64,000 nt of DNA from assembly GCF_025698545.1 (NCBI RefSeq), contig NC_068575.1:55375980-55439979 (forward strand). Direction: 5' to 3'. Source of the stretch: Gossypium raimondii. Its lineage: Eukaryota; Streptophyta; Magnoliopsida; Malvales; Malvaceae. Each line of letters opens with the position of its first letter. Position 1 is the first letter of the stretch. This document shows positions 24,101 to 36,048 of this stretch, piece by piece. The notes under the pieces are model-generated. The model was not told the origin of the DNA, searched no databases, and saw only the letters and a program-made list of their open reading frames with translations. The translations under genes and the position numbers were made by a program.

Positions 24101-27100
24101 TCTATAATATTTCCCATCACTTTCTCTTATTTTCCTTCACTAATATATCAAAACATAAGACCTTATATAAGAAAACTCCACTATAACATCATTTCCGTAC
24201 TTTTCAATAATATCACACTTAAAAATATGTTGAAATCTTGATGTTCTTACTTTTTCCTATTGGTTTCAACCTTTAACTTGATTTTCTCTCTCCTCCAGCT
24301 TCTATTACTTGAATTTAACTTGATATTCTTGCTCCCCATAGTCTTCTTGTTATGTTTCTCTCTTGATGGCTATGAAAATTCTTTTAATTTATAGGTGAAA
24401 ATGGTAAATATTTGGTGGAATGACCAAATTGTAAAGAAAGCAAAATTTTCTTTATTCTCTTTCCTTCTAACGTGAAATGCATGGGAAAGATGATGATTTC
24501 TCTTCATCTTTCCTCCCTTTTATATTAATTATTTAATAATAAAATAATACTAAAATTTTAAACCCTAAAACCTAATAACATTTATCTAATTAATTAATTA
24601 AAATATCACCAACATTATCATTACCTTCTAGAATTCTCTCTCTAATTAACCATTTTGCCCTTTATAATCTTTTAAAATTCCATCCTTGAGTAATCACTTA
24701 ATTTGGTAAAATTGTAATTTAGTCTCTCAAAATTTTCACATTTTCAAATTGGTCCTAATTTATTCATTTTCCTTAATTTCTAGATTATTCCACCATTAAA
24801 ATATTTACACTATTGGTCCTTCAACTTTTGAATTTATACTTTAACCCCTCAAATTTTGAGTATTTACTCTTGGACAACAAAACTTTTCTCAATTTTGCGA
24901 TTTAATCCTTTTTGAATTAATATGTCATAATATACTTCCCAATGTTGACATAACTCAAAATTACTCTTTTATCACTTTATTTCCTTATTTTATATCGGAA
25001 TATTATCTTACTTTCTTCTGTGGTAATTTTGGGTATTACATTGTGTGAGTTTGTTAGATTATGTATTGGAGAAATATTACTTTTCAAGTAACTTTTAATG
25101 TGTAGGTGTTCCATTTTATCAATTTTTTTTAAATGTATACCAGAAGGTAGATTCATCTGGAAGTTCTCCCGGAAAGAAAGAAACGGAACTATCATTGCAA
25201 AAATTGGAAAAAGATCTGAAAGAAACATGCTGTGAAAGGGACAAAGCTTTGCAAGAATTGACTCGTCTTAAGCAGCATTTGTTAGAAAAGGTTACAGGTC
25301 CCCGAACTTTTATGGAGTTTTGTTCAAAATTTAACCTTATACATCTTCAAGTTTCACTTATAGTGGCCTTTACCAAAGTGCATACTTAGAGTTTATGTTG
25401 CTTAATATTGTTCCTCCTGACTAGTTGATATCACAATCATTTGTGTCTGTTTGATATTTGCATGCAACTGGCCTTTATTCACAAATGTTATGAAAAATAT
25501 TGCTCTACCTTGTTACCATAGTTCATTTCTCCCACTCTCCTTGTTGACGAAAAAGTAGAAAAAAGAAAAGAAGAGTTTTAACATATGATTTTTCTATGTT
25601 AAAGACTCTAGACTTGATTTTGTAACTTCTATATTGATGCTATATTTTGTGATATTTTTATGTGGATGAGGATGTTCGCTGCATGCTATCATGAGATGGA
25701 AAAAAAAAATACTAGCAAGGTTGTCTAACTTTTAAGCTTTCTTTAGTATCAACTTCTGCTTTCTGTTTCATGTTCTAGATTCTATGAGGATCCTGGATCC
25801 TGTATGTTTTAAGTAGATGCAGTTTTGTACAAGTTCTGCTGTCAAAATTGGCGGTGTTTCCGGTGCTGCAATATTTTCTAGGCATCTGAAGAATCGGAAA
25901 CAATGGATGAAGATAGCAAAGTTATTGAAGAACTTCTTGAGAGAAATGAATATCAAAGAGCTCAAATTGCACATTTGGAGAAAGCCCTGAACATGGCAAT
26001 GGCAAATCAGGAGGAAGTTAAGCTGATGAATAACAATGAAATTCAGAAGTCAAAGGAAATTATTGATAATCTGAATAAGAAACTTACGAACCGAATGAGA
26101 ACAATTGATGCAAAAGATGTTGAGCTACTAAATCTTCAAACTGCCCTAGGTCAGTACCATGCTGAACTTGAAGCCAAGGTAAAAAAAAAAATTTGGTATT
26201 GTGTAGGCATAAACTTTCTCAAAAGCGGTGGGTGAAATAGAACTCAGTTTTTAATGCTTATATTATTCTGTTACAGGAACATTTGGAGCGAGATTTGGCT
26301 CTGGCAAGAGAGGAATCAGCTAGACTTACAGGTCTTCTGAAAGTATTGTCTTCCCTGCTTTCCTTTCTAGTTACTTCTCTCATTAATGGATTCAATAAAC
26401 AATGTGACTTAGGAGTTTTATTCTATATCAGATTTTTTCTGAACGTATTACAACTTCTTTCTTGAGTTCAAATGTGAAAAATCCTGTGTCTTGAGGTCAA
26501 AGAGCTTTTCCCCACTTTTTCTTTCTAATCATCTATGCATTCTCCAGGATGCAGATGAACATGCAGAATTCTCAAAGAGGGAAAAGGAAGAAATTCTGAC
26601 AAAGCTTTCACAAACTGAAAGAATGCTAGCAGAAGGGAAAACCAGAGTAAACAAGCTTGAGGAAGATAATGGAAAACTAAGGCGTGCTCTCGAGCAGAGC
26701 ATGACAAGGCTTAACAGAATGTCAATGGACTCTGATTATCTTGTTGACAGGTTAGCCTGTTTAAATGTTCAATCAGGTTCTTACTACTGAGGAACTGTCT
26801 GCATTTTAGAACTGGATGTATGTATATCAATATCTGCTTTCAGTTTTCTTTTCTTCAATTTTAATGCGAGCTTTCTTTTTCTCTCAACGGATAATAGATG
26901 CATCATCTGTGTTCAATTGAATAGCACATTTTATGTCTTGTAAAGGAACTTCTCTAATAAACTAGCAATCTACCTTCAAAGAAAAATAAGCCTTCAATGA
27001 TGAACCCTGAAAAATTCTTAGGCCGTTACTGGTGGGGTAAGTTTCAGAATTCATATGCATCGTTTTTGCAACAGTTGGATTTCAGAACCAGTGTAACCAT

Positions 27101-28438
27101 ATAGCTGTTAGCTGATACCAACTTCTTCTTTCACTACAGAACCAAAAACATTTGTGCAAAAACAATAGATGCCAAGAAGAACAAAAGACCTTGGACGTGT
27201 AGTGGGTCTTGAAGTACTATTTCTGCATCCCCCTTACCAAATCCACCCATATTAGGATTAATTGTTAATGGTTGATCGAGTTTGATAGATTCAACCACTT
27301 GAATATCTTTGATTTATTATATTCTCTTATTGTGTAATCTGTCATTGAATTATTGTAATGTAGCCCTTATTTTTCTCTCCTTTTTGAGTTTGGAACTGCT
27401 GTGAGTCATTTTCTTTAATATTCTCTAAATAAATAGTTCGTTTTGCAGCCGTATTGTGATCAAACTACTTGTGACTTACTTCCAGAGAAACCACAGCAAA
27501 GAGGTATTATGGTTCAAGTAATTTTGTAAAAGAACTAGAAAAATGAATTTTCTCTATTCAATTCCTTTTGTGTACTGATATTCTTGGGTTCTAATGCTGG
27601 AAAATAATTGCTTGTGGGATATAAGTTAGACTCCTACTGTGCTTACATTCATATAAATTTTTAGGTTCTGGATCTTATGGTCCGGATGCTGGGATTCTCT
27701 GATGAAGACAAGCAGAGAATAGGTGTTGCTCAACATGGTCCTGGCAAGGGAGTTGTTCGGGGTGTTTTGGGTCTACCTGGTCATTTGGTTGGTGGCATTT
27801 TGGGCGGCAGTCCAGCTAACACACAGGCAAATATGGCCTCTGATAACCAGGTTCTTTTTTATTTTTTTAAATTTTGGTTTCTCTCTGCATGTATTACTTA
27901 GGACACACTGCAAATAGCATTAGGGCCTAATCGGTCAACCAGTAGGCTTTGAAAGCCACTGCGATCTCCACGATCCATGACATGCAAATCACAGAGTATT
28001 CAAAGTTACCCATGATCATTAATCTTCTAATATAGGGGTGTCCTTTTTAATTGCTCTTATTGGTATAAATAATTCAATATACTTGGGAAAATCCAAGAGC
28101 CTCAACCATCTTTTTCTCCTCAGTCTATTGCAGATCTGTGGGTTGATTTTTTGCTCAAGGAAACTGAAGAAAGAGAAAAGAAGGAACCCATAGAAGATGT
28201 CGGTAGATCCAGGGAAGACCTTCATGGAAGAAGTCTGAACACTGCAGGACCCAGTACATTTGTGTCAGAACAAACAACTGCTGTTTCTGATGTCTCGAGA
28301 TCTAGTTTCTCTCCAAGCCCTTTACCATCACAAGGAAGTTTTCAGCAACTTGAACATTCTGATTCTGAATTCTCAACAGTTCCCCTCACCTCATCAGAGA
28401 GCAGCACTCGTCTATCAAGACTACTGCCAAAATACTGA
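18120..28438 (+). CDS. GC4: Golgin candidate 3/4 (GRAB-domain coiled-coil Golgi protein)
   Basis: Fifteen exons: 18120-18332, about 18808-18906, 19888-20016, 20568-20675, 20934-21072, 21186-21250, 21745-21912, 22026-22121, 25144-25290, 25882-26178, 26277-26342, 26548-26750, 27449-27503, 27665-27850, 28124-28438. They give 761 residues against about 725 in Arabidopsis GC4 (recalled). The N-terminus [15 protein letters not shown] is a family signature. Residues 75 to 570 are mostly coiled coil (Glu/Lys/Leu heptads). A GRIP-related Arf-binding (GRAB) region at about 578-617 reads [14 protein letters not shown]...[19 protein letters not shown]. The family tethers membranes at the Golgi by binding ARF1. 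Exon 2 is odd: its only frame-keeping 3' splice site is TG|ATTGGAAG. The nearest AG (18815) would shift frame. Intron 8 carries a 2.8-kb LTR insertion. GC3 and GC4 cannot be told apart here. Confidence 0.92.
22268..25040 (+). mobile_element. LTR-type element (probable solo LTR), copy A, in GC4 intron 8
   Basis: It runs from TGTAACACCCC to GGGTATTACA, with the standard TG...CA ends. The 5-bp TTGTG occurs on both sides (22263-22267 and 25041-25045), a target duplication. No coding region of an element is visible in 2773 bp, so a solo LTR or a non-autonomous copy is likely. Probably Ty3/gypsy. It is related to copy B at 38583-41698, sharing long text in the first kilobase. Five copies of a 22-bp motif lie at 22715-22947. 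Moderately old: the copies have diverged and differ in length, but the ends are intact. Confidence 0.8.
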
Positions 28439-28992
28439 AGTTTTTTCTTGGATGATGTAATTATTCAAAGGTATAGTTCTTTATCCATGCTGTAGCCACG
28501 ATGAAACTCACTTCCATCAATTCTTTCATATACTTGAAATGAGAAGATATCCTTACATTGTTCAGTGCTCCATGCATAAAGGTAAAGCGGTTCATGACAA
28601 CATTAATTGAATACCAATAATGCTATTATCTCAGCATAGTATTCAAGCATAAGATTACCACCATTTCCCACTTCTTTTTGCTCTTAAAATAGATGGAAGA
28701 AAGCATAAAGGACTAGGCATCAGGTAAAAGTAAAACATCCCAGAAATCAAACTGGTCAAGAAATAACACGCGCTATAACACAAAATCGGATTGCAGCCAT
28801 ATGTAAAGAGTTCGGTCTATTGTTAACAACTCATTGCTCCTAAACGATTATATTCTGAATTGCAAGGCAAAACATTTGTGAACAGTTGATCGAGGATTGA
28901 GAAATAATACCTCTACCTAATGTGAATAGAGAATACAACCACACCCTTGAAATCCCCAGGACTACCCAAATGTTGCTGCAGTGCAAAGCATT
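28439..28992. other. Convergent 3' flanks of the golgin gene and the reticulon pseudogene
   Basis: The first part is golgin 3' UTR, the rest is downstream of the reticulon pseudogene. No other gene or repeat recognised. Confidence 0.5.
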
Positions 28993-30585
28993 CTAAACTT
29001 TCTTGGTCTTCAAGGGACCTATTGGAATTTTACTCAGAACTTTGACATTGAAAACTGCACATTGCTTCTTTATCTCAACCATCGCCTTCTCTGCAAACAG
29101 GTCAACCTTCTCCTCATATTTCTCATAGAAAACCGGCACCATATGCAGCAATAGAAAAGCTGATCTCCAGATAAAAGATAAACAAAAAAGTTCAGTATGG
29201 TATCATAATAGGAAATTAACTTAGCACTAAAACTGGTGAGCAGTGTCATTACCTATGTAGAACAAGGTCAAGAAGTTGCACCAACTCCCCACAATTGACA
29301 GGACCCAGGAAGCAGCTATAACCTGAAACCCAAAACATGGATGGCGTTCTTCTAAACAATGAAAATATAAGTGATCCCCCCCCCCCCAGTCAGACTTAAA
29401 ATAATCATCCACAAAATCACCACAGACATGAAAAAAAACACACCATAAGGAACTTCTTTGGATTTCTTCCAGAGGCAATATCTCGCAGTAGTTTCAGTGC
29501 CTGATTAAGTTCCAGTGTCAGAGCAGAGGCAACTTGGAGGAATGGCTCCTCCGGCAAATGAACTTCTGGGATGTGAGGTGGAGTCCTATAAAGGAAGGGG
29601 GGAGGGGAGAGGGGGGAATGTCAGGGTAGTCTTTAAGAAATCATACAGTATGTAACCAAAGCAATTAAAGTTCCTGCAAAGACTGTAAAACTTACTTGTG
29701 GATGAAAGGTATAGGCATTGGAAAACAGGAATATTAGTGCAATAGAGAGAATAAAAGTGTGACAAAGTAGAGTAAGTAGGTGGTATTCCATTAATTAAAA
29801 AAGGACCCAGATTGCAGTTGCTCCACCAAGCACACCAGCTGAAATCTTCTTGTTCCTCCACAACAACAGATCAGCAGGTGCACCAAAATATTACCAACGG
29901 AATACAATGGAAAGAGACAAACATCAGCATCCAACGCGAAAAAAAAAACAAATAATCCACAAATTCAAGAACTTTATGTTTTGCCTTATAACTCAGCATG
30001 CAAAAATGAAGACCCCAAATATTGAAGTCGCGATATGCTTAGATGGCTTGTGTCTCAAGCAAAATAGAATTTTAGTTAGTCTTTAAAGAGGTAAAAATTT
30101 CAACTTTCAATTTCAAGTTTTTACTAATAAATGAATCAATAAATCCAAAAATGGGGCCAAGGCCACGCATTTTCTTAATTACCAAACGGATCAGAAAGCA
30201 TATAATAAAAAATACAGATCCATTAACCTTCCATCAATGTAATATTTTTTTAAGCATTTCTAAATCTGCATTATATCATTTACTTACAGTCCAGCAAATC
30301 CATTCCGAAACCAAATATAAAACCCTGATCTCATTAACAATATATGAAGCATATATCCAAAAATGAAATGACAGGTCAGCAGTTCGTACATTTTTCCACC
30401 ACCAAGAACATGGTGAACGGGTCTCTCTCTTCCAAGCACTCGATAAATCTTAGCTTCAACGGAGGAAGGGGAACTCGGGTTCTTATGATCCGAATCCGAT
30501 GATGAATCATGGTCGTGATCTTCCCGATAATCTTCCCCATCACTGACTCCACCGTCGATTGCTTACTCTCTGATTCCTCCGCCAT
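28993..30585 (-). pseudogene. Reticulon-like (RTNLB) pseudogene
   Basis: Five exons on the minus strand: about 30585-30390, 29878-29696, 29585-29444, 29322-29253, 29159-28993. Conserved pieces are the acidic/Ser N-terminus with [73 protein letters not shown] and [16 protein letters not shown]...[18 protein letters not shown] proteins are wedge-shaped ER membrane proteins that curve tubules. Damage: a frame change near codon 24; no AG before exon 2, where TGCA stands in place of a likely TGCAG at about 29879; a TAA where the family has GAA (WVLF-E-LMEY, near 29790); and an extra base near the end of exon 2. Introns and order are kept, so this is a decayed ancestral gene, not a retrocopy. Confidence 0.88.
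29592..29616. other. G-rich tract able to form a G-quadruplex
   Basis: Within 25 bases of the plus strand lie G runs of 2, 6, 4 and 6 separated by A or AGA. On the minus strand this is the pyrimidine tract of a reticulon intron. A 12-C run is at 29376-29387. Confidence 0.6.
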
Positions 30586-30894
30586 TGCAAAGAGAAAAGA
30601 ATCCGACCGAATACCCTAAAAGAATTGGATTCTTTGTCTCCGATTCTTGAGATGTTCAAGAAGTGAGTGTGAAAGTGAAAATACGCAAGCAATGTAATAG
30701 GGTTTTAGCGTTAAAGTTAATGATTAAAATGCCATTCTATAATTTTTTTTAAATTTTAAATTTTTTTATCTTTTATTATTTTTATTATTTATATTTTTAC
30801 CACGTGTCATATCATTGTTGTGACACATGGCTTTAATTGAAAAAAATTAAGGACTGGTAACTTTAACAATCAACTATTAAAGTTATCGGTCAAA
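30586..30894. other. Former promoter side of the reticulon pseudogene
   Basis: The sequence next to 30586 is probably the old 5' UTR. It becomes AT-rich and grades into the minisatellite. Nothing else seen. Confidence 0.4.
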
Positions 30895-31248
30895 GGGTTT
30901 TTTGATGCATTTTGACAATTCAAGTATCCAATTGAGCGTTAAAAAAATGAGAGGCTTAATTGCTTTTTTTGAAAAAATTTGAGGGTCTTTTTGATGCATT
31001 TTAAAACTGCAAGTACCCAATTGAATGTAAAAAAAAAGCAGGGGCTTAATTGCTTTTTTTGAAAAAATTTGAGGGCCTTTTTGATATATTTTGAAAGTTC
31101 AAGTACCCAATTAAATGGAAAAAAAAAACATGAGCTTAATTACTTTTTTTGAAAAATCTTGAGGGCCATCTTGATACATTTTAAAATTTAAGTATCCAAT
31201 TGAGTGTAAAAAATTTTGGCTTAATTACTTTTTTTGAAAAATTGAGGA
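30895..31248. repeat. Minisatellite, four units of about 89 bp
   Basis: Units start at 30895, 30983, 31073 and 31163. Each follows the pattern GGGYCTTTTTGATGCATTTT, then AAGTACCCAATTGA, a poly-A run, GCTTAATTGCTTTTTTTGAA and AATTTGA. Units differ by substitutions and short indels. Confidence 0.85.
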
Positions 31249-31325
31249 CTTTTATGTCCTTAAGCGAAAAGAAATCATTTAATAAAATTAATATATAAGT
31301 TAAAATATCTTTCAAATCTACTACT

Positions 31326-31718
31326 CTTCACACATTTGAAATTTAGTCATTTTATTTTTATTTTTAAGAATTTAATCCTTTTATTTTTATTTTTAAAATT
31401 TAAACATAATTGATAACTCGACTAAAATTTTCTGCTAAATTTGTTTGTTTGACATATTCACACATTTGGAATTTAGTTATTTTATTTTTACTTTTAGGAA
31501 TTTAATCTTTTATTTTTCAAAATTTAGAATTTAAATATAATTGGTAAATCTAGCTAAATTTCTCTGCTAAATTTATTGGTTCGACATCTTCACACGCTTG
31601 AAATTTAGTCATTCTATTTTGATTTTTAGGAATTTAATATTTTTATTTTTCAAATTTCAAATTTTAAATATAATTGGTAACTTTTTCTACTAAATTTGTT
31701 GGTTTGACATTTTGAATT
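31326..31718. repeat. Three tandem units of about 130 bp, AT-rich
   Basis: Units start at 31326, 31456 and 31588 with CTTCACACATTTGAAATTTA or a close variant. Each runs through TTTAGGAATTTAAT and ends near TTTGTTGGTTTGACAT. Decayed but in register. Confidence 0.7.
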
Positions 31719-32134
31719 AAAAAATACTCACTTAATAGTCGTAAAAAGTTTTACAATGAACTTAAATATAACCAAAAAAAATTAATAGCGTTAAAATTAA
31801 ATTTATATTTTAAATTAAAAACAATAGAGATATTAAAATTTAAAGATGTAATGTTGAAAATATAAATAAAATTGTCAATTAATATAAAAATGTATTGGAA
31901 ACTTTAAAGTACGTTTGAGAATTCAAGCTTTAATGAATGTGACAATCAATGATGAATTTTAAAATTATACAGATTTATCATTTTTATAATAGTCTCGTTT
32001 GTCTATTCAAAATTTGTCTGTAATAGAGAAATGGCTATTATATAGCTACAACATCATGTTGTTATAGAAAGATAATTGTTGTAAGTTTACCATAGAATTC
32101 ATATAATGAATTTTCATTAAATAAAAAAAGAGAG

Positions 32135-34903
32135 TGTAAGACCCAATTTTTTCCCGGCCCAATAACAAATAACCCCAAAAAATAAAATAATAATTAAAAT
32201 GTCCACAGTCCAAAATTACAATACAAGCCCAAAACCCATCAGCACTATCCCAATTAAACCTAAACCCTAAAGGCCCAATGGTCCACAATATAAACATTCA
32301 GCAAAAAAGGAGGCAAAAAAAAAAAACCCTAGGGCGTGCCGCATGTCAGCAGGGCTTCCTCGCATGCCGCCGCCTCCCGTCACCTCCACGCGCATCGCAC
32401 GCCACTGACACCTATAGACAGAAATCAATGCAAAGCAACAGAATAATCCAACAAAATAAAGAGCAAAAAAACAAAAAGATGAAGATCAAACGGTTGAAAT
32501 ATAGGTTTTTTACGCACACATTGATTCGAAATATATAAAAACAGAAAGTGTTTTTTTTAAGGTGATTATTTTCGATTTCAATCCTTTTTTATTTATTTAT
32601 TTTTTCTTTTTGTTGTTCGAATATAAGAAAAAGGGGAAGGGACTCAACGGAGTTGCGCCGCCCCTTGGTCGTCGGAAGGTCCCTTCTTCAGTGACAAAAC
32701 TTGTCGTTGAGAGGGCTGTTAGTCCTTTTTTATTGCCTTTTTTGGGTGTTTTGTGGTTGGATTTGAGTTTAGGGGGTTGAAAAATAAAAAAAAAAACAAC
32801 TTTTTTCCCTCGCCGGCCACCGTGCGCGGCGGCGCTAACGCCGGTGGTCGGTGACCGGCACAGTGGCTAGCGGCCAGACTTTGGCTGAATTTTAGGGCTG
32901 GGGAGAGGGGACTTGAGAGAACCCCCAATATTTTTTTCTGAAACAAGGAGAAAATGAGTCTATTTTGGAAAATTTTAATTTTTATACTGCCATTGAAACG
33001 ACGTCGTTTCACCTGGGAGTTTCAGCGCTGAAACGACGTCGTTTTGCGTGACCCACCTCAATCCGGTCCTAGATCTGCGTGTTTTATAGCGCGTGAGAAA
33101 TTTTCGCAAATGGTCCCCTGTATTCCATATTGAGTTCAAATCGATCTTTTGTTCCCTTTAAATATGGCCACGCATTTTATTTTTTGTTCCAATCTGGTCC
33201 GCACAAAACGCAACGTTCTGGAAGGCTGTGATTATTTCCCATTTTGATCCTTAAACTTTTATTTTCGAGCTTAATTTAGTCATTATCTGTTGTTAGTGCT
33301 ATTTTATCTATTTTTATTTTTTCTTGTAAAATTAACTGTTTAATATTATTTTATTTATCATTATTATTGTTATTAGTACTGTTACTATTATTATTATTAT
33401 TGGTGCTATTATTACACTTATTTATATTTATTTACTCTTTTATTATTACGTCGTTTTATATCATTATCATTATTTCATATTATCATATCAATTCAATGGG
33501 ATTTATTTCTTTAAATGGCTTTATTTTATGATACATAGTTTTTATCAAATTACATATTAATTTTCAGTCCTTTCTTTACTATAGTTGTATATATATTTGC
33601 TTACATCTATTTTTTATCTATAAATATCTAGTTCTAAAAAAAAATCCTATTTTAATATACTTCACTAACTCCAACTTTTACGTATAGTACCACATATTAT
33701 AGCCACCCCATACGTATTACTTTTTTTTAAATTTTAATATATTTTGAACATTACTCTAAAATTTACTTCGGATAGTATTTTTTATTTTAATCTATTTCAA
33801 ATTTTTGTATATTACTTATGTTAAAATTTCTATATATATGCTTTATTGATTCACAATTTCCATTCTTTTCATACCATTTATTTTTCTAGTCATTTCAAAA
33901 CTTATACACTTGGCTTGTGTTTGCATTAATTAGCTCGTTTTTATTTCAAATCTTGATATCGATATTCGACATGTATGATTGAGATTGTTATCGCTATTTA
34001 GTTTGTGTTTATTTATTATTCATGATTTGTTAACGTGTATTTTATTTTTAAATTATACTTTTGCGTCGCGTTACATCCGTTTAGAAAAATATTGAAATTG
34101 TTTTATCCATAAGTTTTCAACCACTCGGTATCCAAGATTCTCGAGAGGATTGTGCCCTAACTTACTGAGCTTCAATTCTCCTTGTTGAATTTAAGTAACT
34201 GAATATCCATTTTTCAATTTAAATGTAGAAATTCCAAAATTAAAGCTTATCTCAAAAATTCGATATGTTGTGTCCTAACGCATTGGATATGACATGTTAT
34301 TTTTCTCAAGATGAGGTTCTTTTCTAAAAAATAATAAAAGCAATATTATGTAATTGGAAATTCGAGAAGTCGTACCCTAACTTACTAGGACTCGATTTTT
34401 CTCGTGTTGAACCCAAATAACCGAATATCCTTTTAAAAACTAAAATAAACATGTTTTGAGGAAAAAACAAAAGGGAGATTATTCTAAAAAATATGATGTA
34501 TTGTGTCCTAACTTACGGGACGTAATTCTCTTTTCTCGATTAACGTAAAGTATGTCATTTTCCTCAAATTTTTTAGCATTTCAATAAAGGATCGAATTTT
34601 AAATCTCTTTAAAGTTTTCAATCTTCGACACTAACACACTAATTAATCAACTAGGTACCAGTTTTGGGCGCATCGAGGGTGCTAATCCTTCCTCATGCGT
34701 AACTGACTCCCGAACCCTTTTTTTCTAGATTTTGTAGACCAAAAACTATCGTTTTAGTAAATTTAAAACTTTTACTAAAATGATTAAATTATAAGGTGAT
34801 CCGATCACACCTAGATAAAAAAGGATTGGTGGCGACTCCCATGTTCTTTTTCGTTTTTAAAAATCCAAGTCGATCCCGTTTTATCAAAAAAATGGTGTCA
34901 ACA
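32135..34903 (+). mobile_element. LTR-type element (probable solo LTR), likely Ty3/gypsy
   Basis: Begins TGTAAGACCC and ends GGTGTCAACA, 2769 bp. The flanks GAGAG (32130-32134) and GTGAG (34904-34908) agree at four of five bases, an imperfect target duplication. The 3' part has text I associate with plant Ty3/gypsy LTRs (GGGTGCTAATCCTTCC, GGTGGCGACTCCC). No element genes are visible. It contains a pair of AAACGACGTCGTTT palindromes (32995-33044) and a degenerate repeat near 34149-34520. Family assignment is inference. Confidence 0.65.
32995..33044. promoter_or_regulatory. Paired GACGTC palindromes in the LTR
   Basis: The palindrome GAAACGACGTCGTTTC (32995-33010) is followed 20 bp later by AAACGACGTCGTTT (33031-33044). 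Between them TTTCAGCGCTGAAA is itself palindromic. GACGTC is an ACGT-core site of the kind bZIP factors bind; any role as an LTR enhancer is inference. Confidence 0.5.
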
Positions 34904-34908
34904 GTGAG

Positions 34909-36048
34909 AATTTTGTTAGAAAAAGAAAGAAAGTGAGATTCAAATCAACAAAATTAAAAGACTTATAACATGTGCATGTATTATTGCTTTTATGTATATT
35001 TTATTTTGCATTATTTCACGTGATTAATTATAAAGTTCATAAATCTTACAAGTTTTTTTTTGAATCACATAAATATTACAAGTTCAATTAATCAATATGA
35101 GTTATCAAATTAAATTAATTAATTTATAATGAGTTACTAAATTCAAGTAATCAATTTATAAGTTTATGGTGTTCCAAATTCATAGCGAATATCTAATTAA
35201 AGAACTTAATAGTTTCTTAAATTGATATCGTTAATTCCACTCATTGAAGACTATTTTCAATTAATAAAATATGATTAATATATTTCTTCACGAGAAATTA
35301 ATCATTTTATTGAAATAATGTTTTAATTAATAAGACTACTTATATGGAATAACGATAATTTTACTCAAAAATTTAGACCCTATGTTGTTATAAAGAATGT
35401 ACTTAATAACTATGGATATTAGTATTATAGGTGAAAAGTTGTTATAGAGAGATAAAATAAAATATAAAAATTGATTATTCTAGAAATTTTGTTATTATAG
35501 CGAAATATTGTTATAGTGAGGGTTGATTGTATATCAATTTAATGCTCAATACAATAAATAATTTTTAATTTTGCATAATTGTATAAATCAAACTTTAATT
35601 GAATTATTTATTAAAAAAAGAAACTTTAATTTTGAAAGGGAAAATTCGTTAATTCGTTCCATGAATGAGACCTTATGACTCGGGTAAAAGAAAAAGAAAA
35701 AACACTTGTCGTTGGAGGTGAAGGACAAACTCTATCAACATTCAGCATCAATAGAACAATATGACACGTTAATGATCGACTTTGGCACAACTCAAACACG
35801 ACATATTTAGAATAACTGCAAGCAACTATCACGATAAAGAAATCAATCCCAAATAGTCCAAAACGGTAGGTAAAATGAGAAAAGAACTAAGCATCCACCA
35901 AACTTAAGAGAACGACAACAAAATCATCCCTAAAATCACTTGCAAAAGCAAGACTACATGCATAAGCAAGATTAAAAAATGTGCCACAAGAGCAGACAAA
36001 AATTTCTAAAAGTAAAGACTTATTAAATAATAAAAAAATAAAAACTTA
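34909..36048. other. AT-rich repeat debris
   Basis: Phrases such as GTTGTTATAGAGAGATA and TTGTTATAGTGAGGG at 35380-35520 resemble 31980-32080, on the other side of the LTR element. They look like remains of an older repeat. No gene seen. Confidence 0.4.

Noticed and set aside
32562-33012. Open frames of 72 and 97 codons on both strands
   Set aside because: They lie within the LTR-type element, in a locally GC-richer stretch, with low-complexity translations and no homology I recognise.
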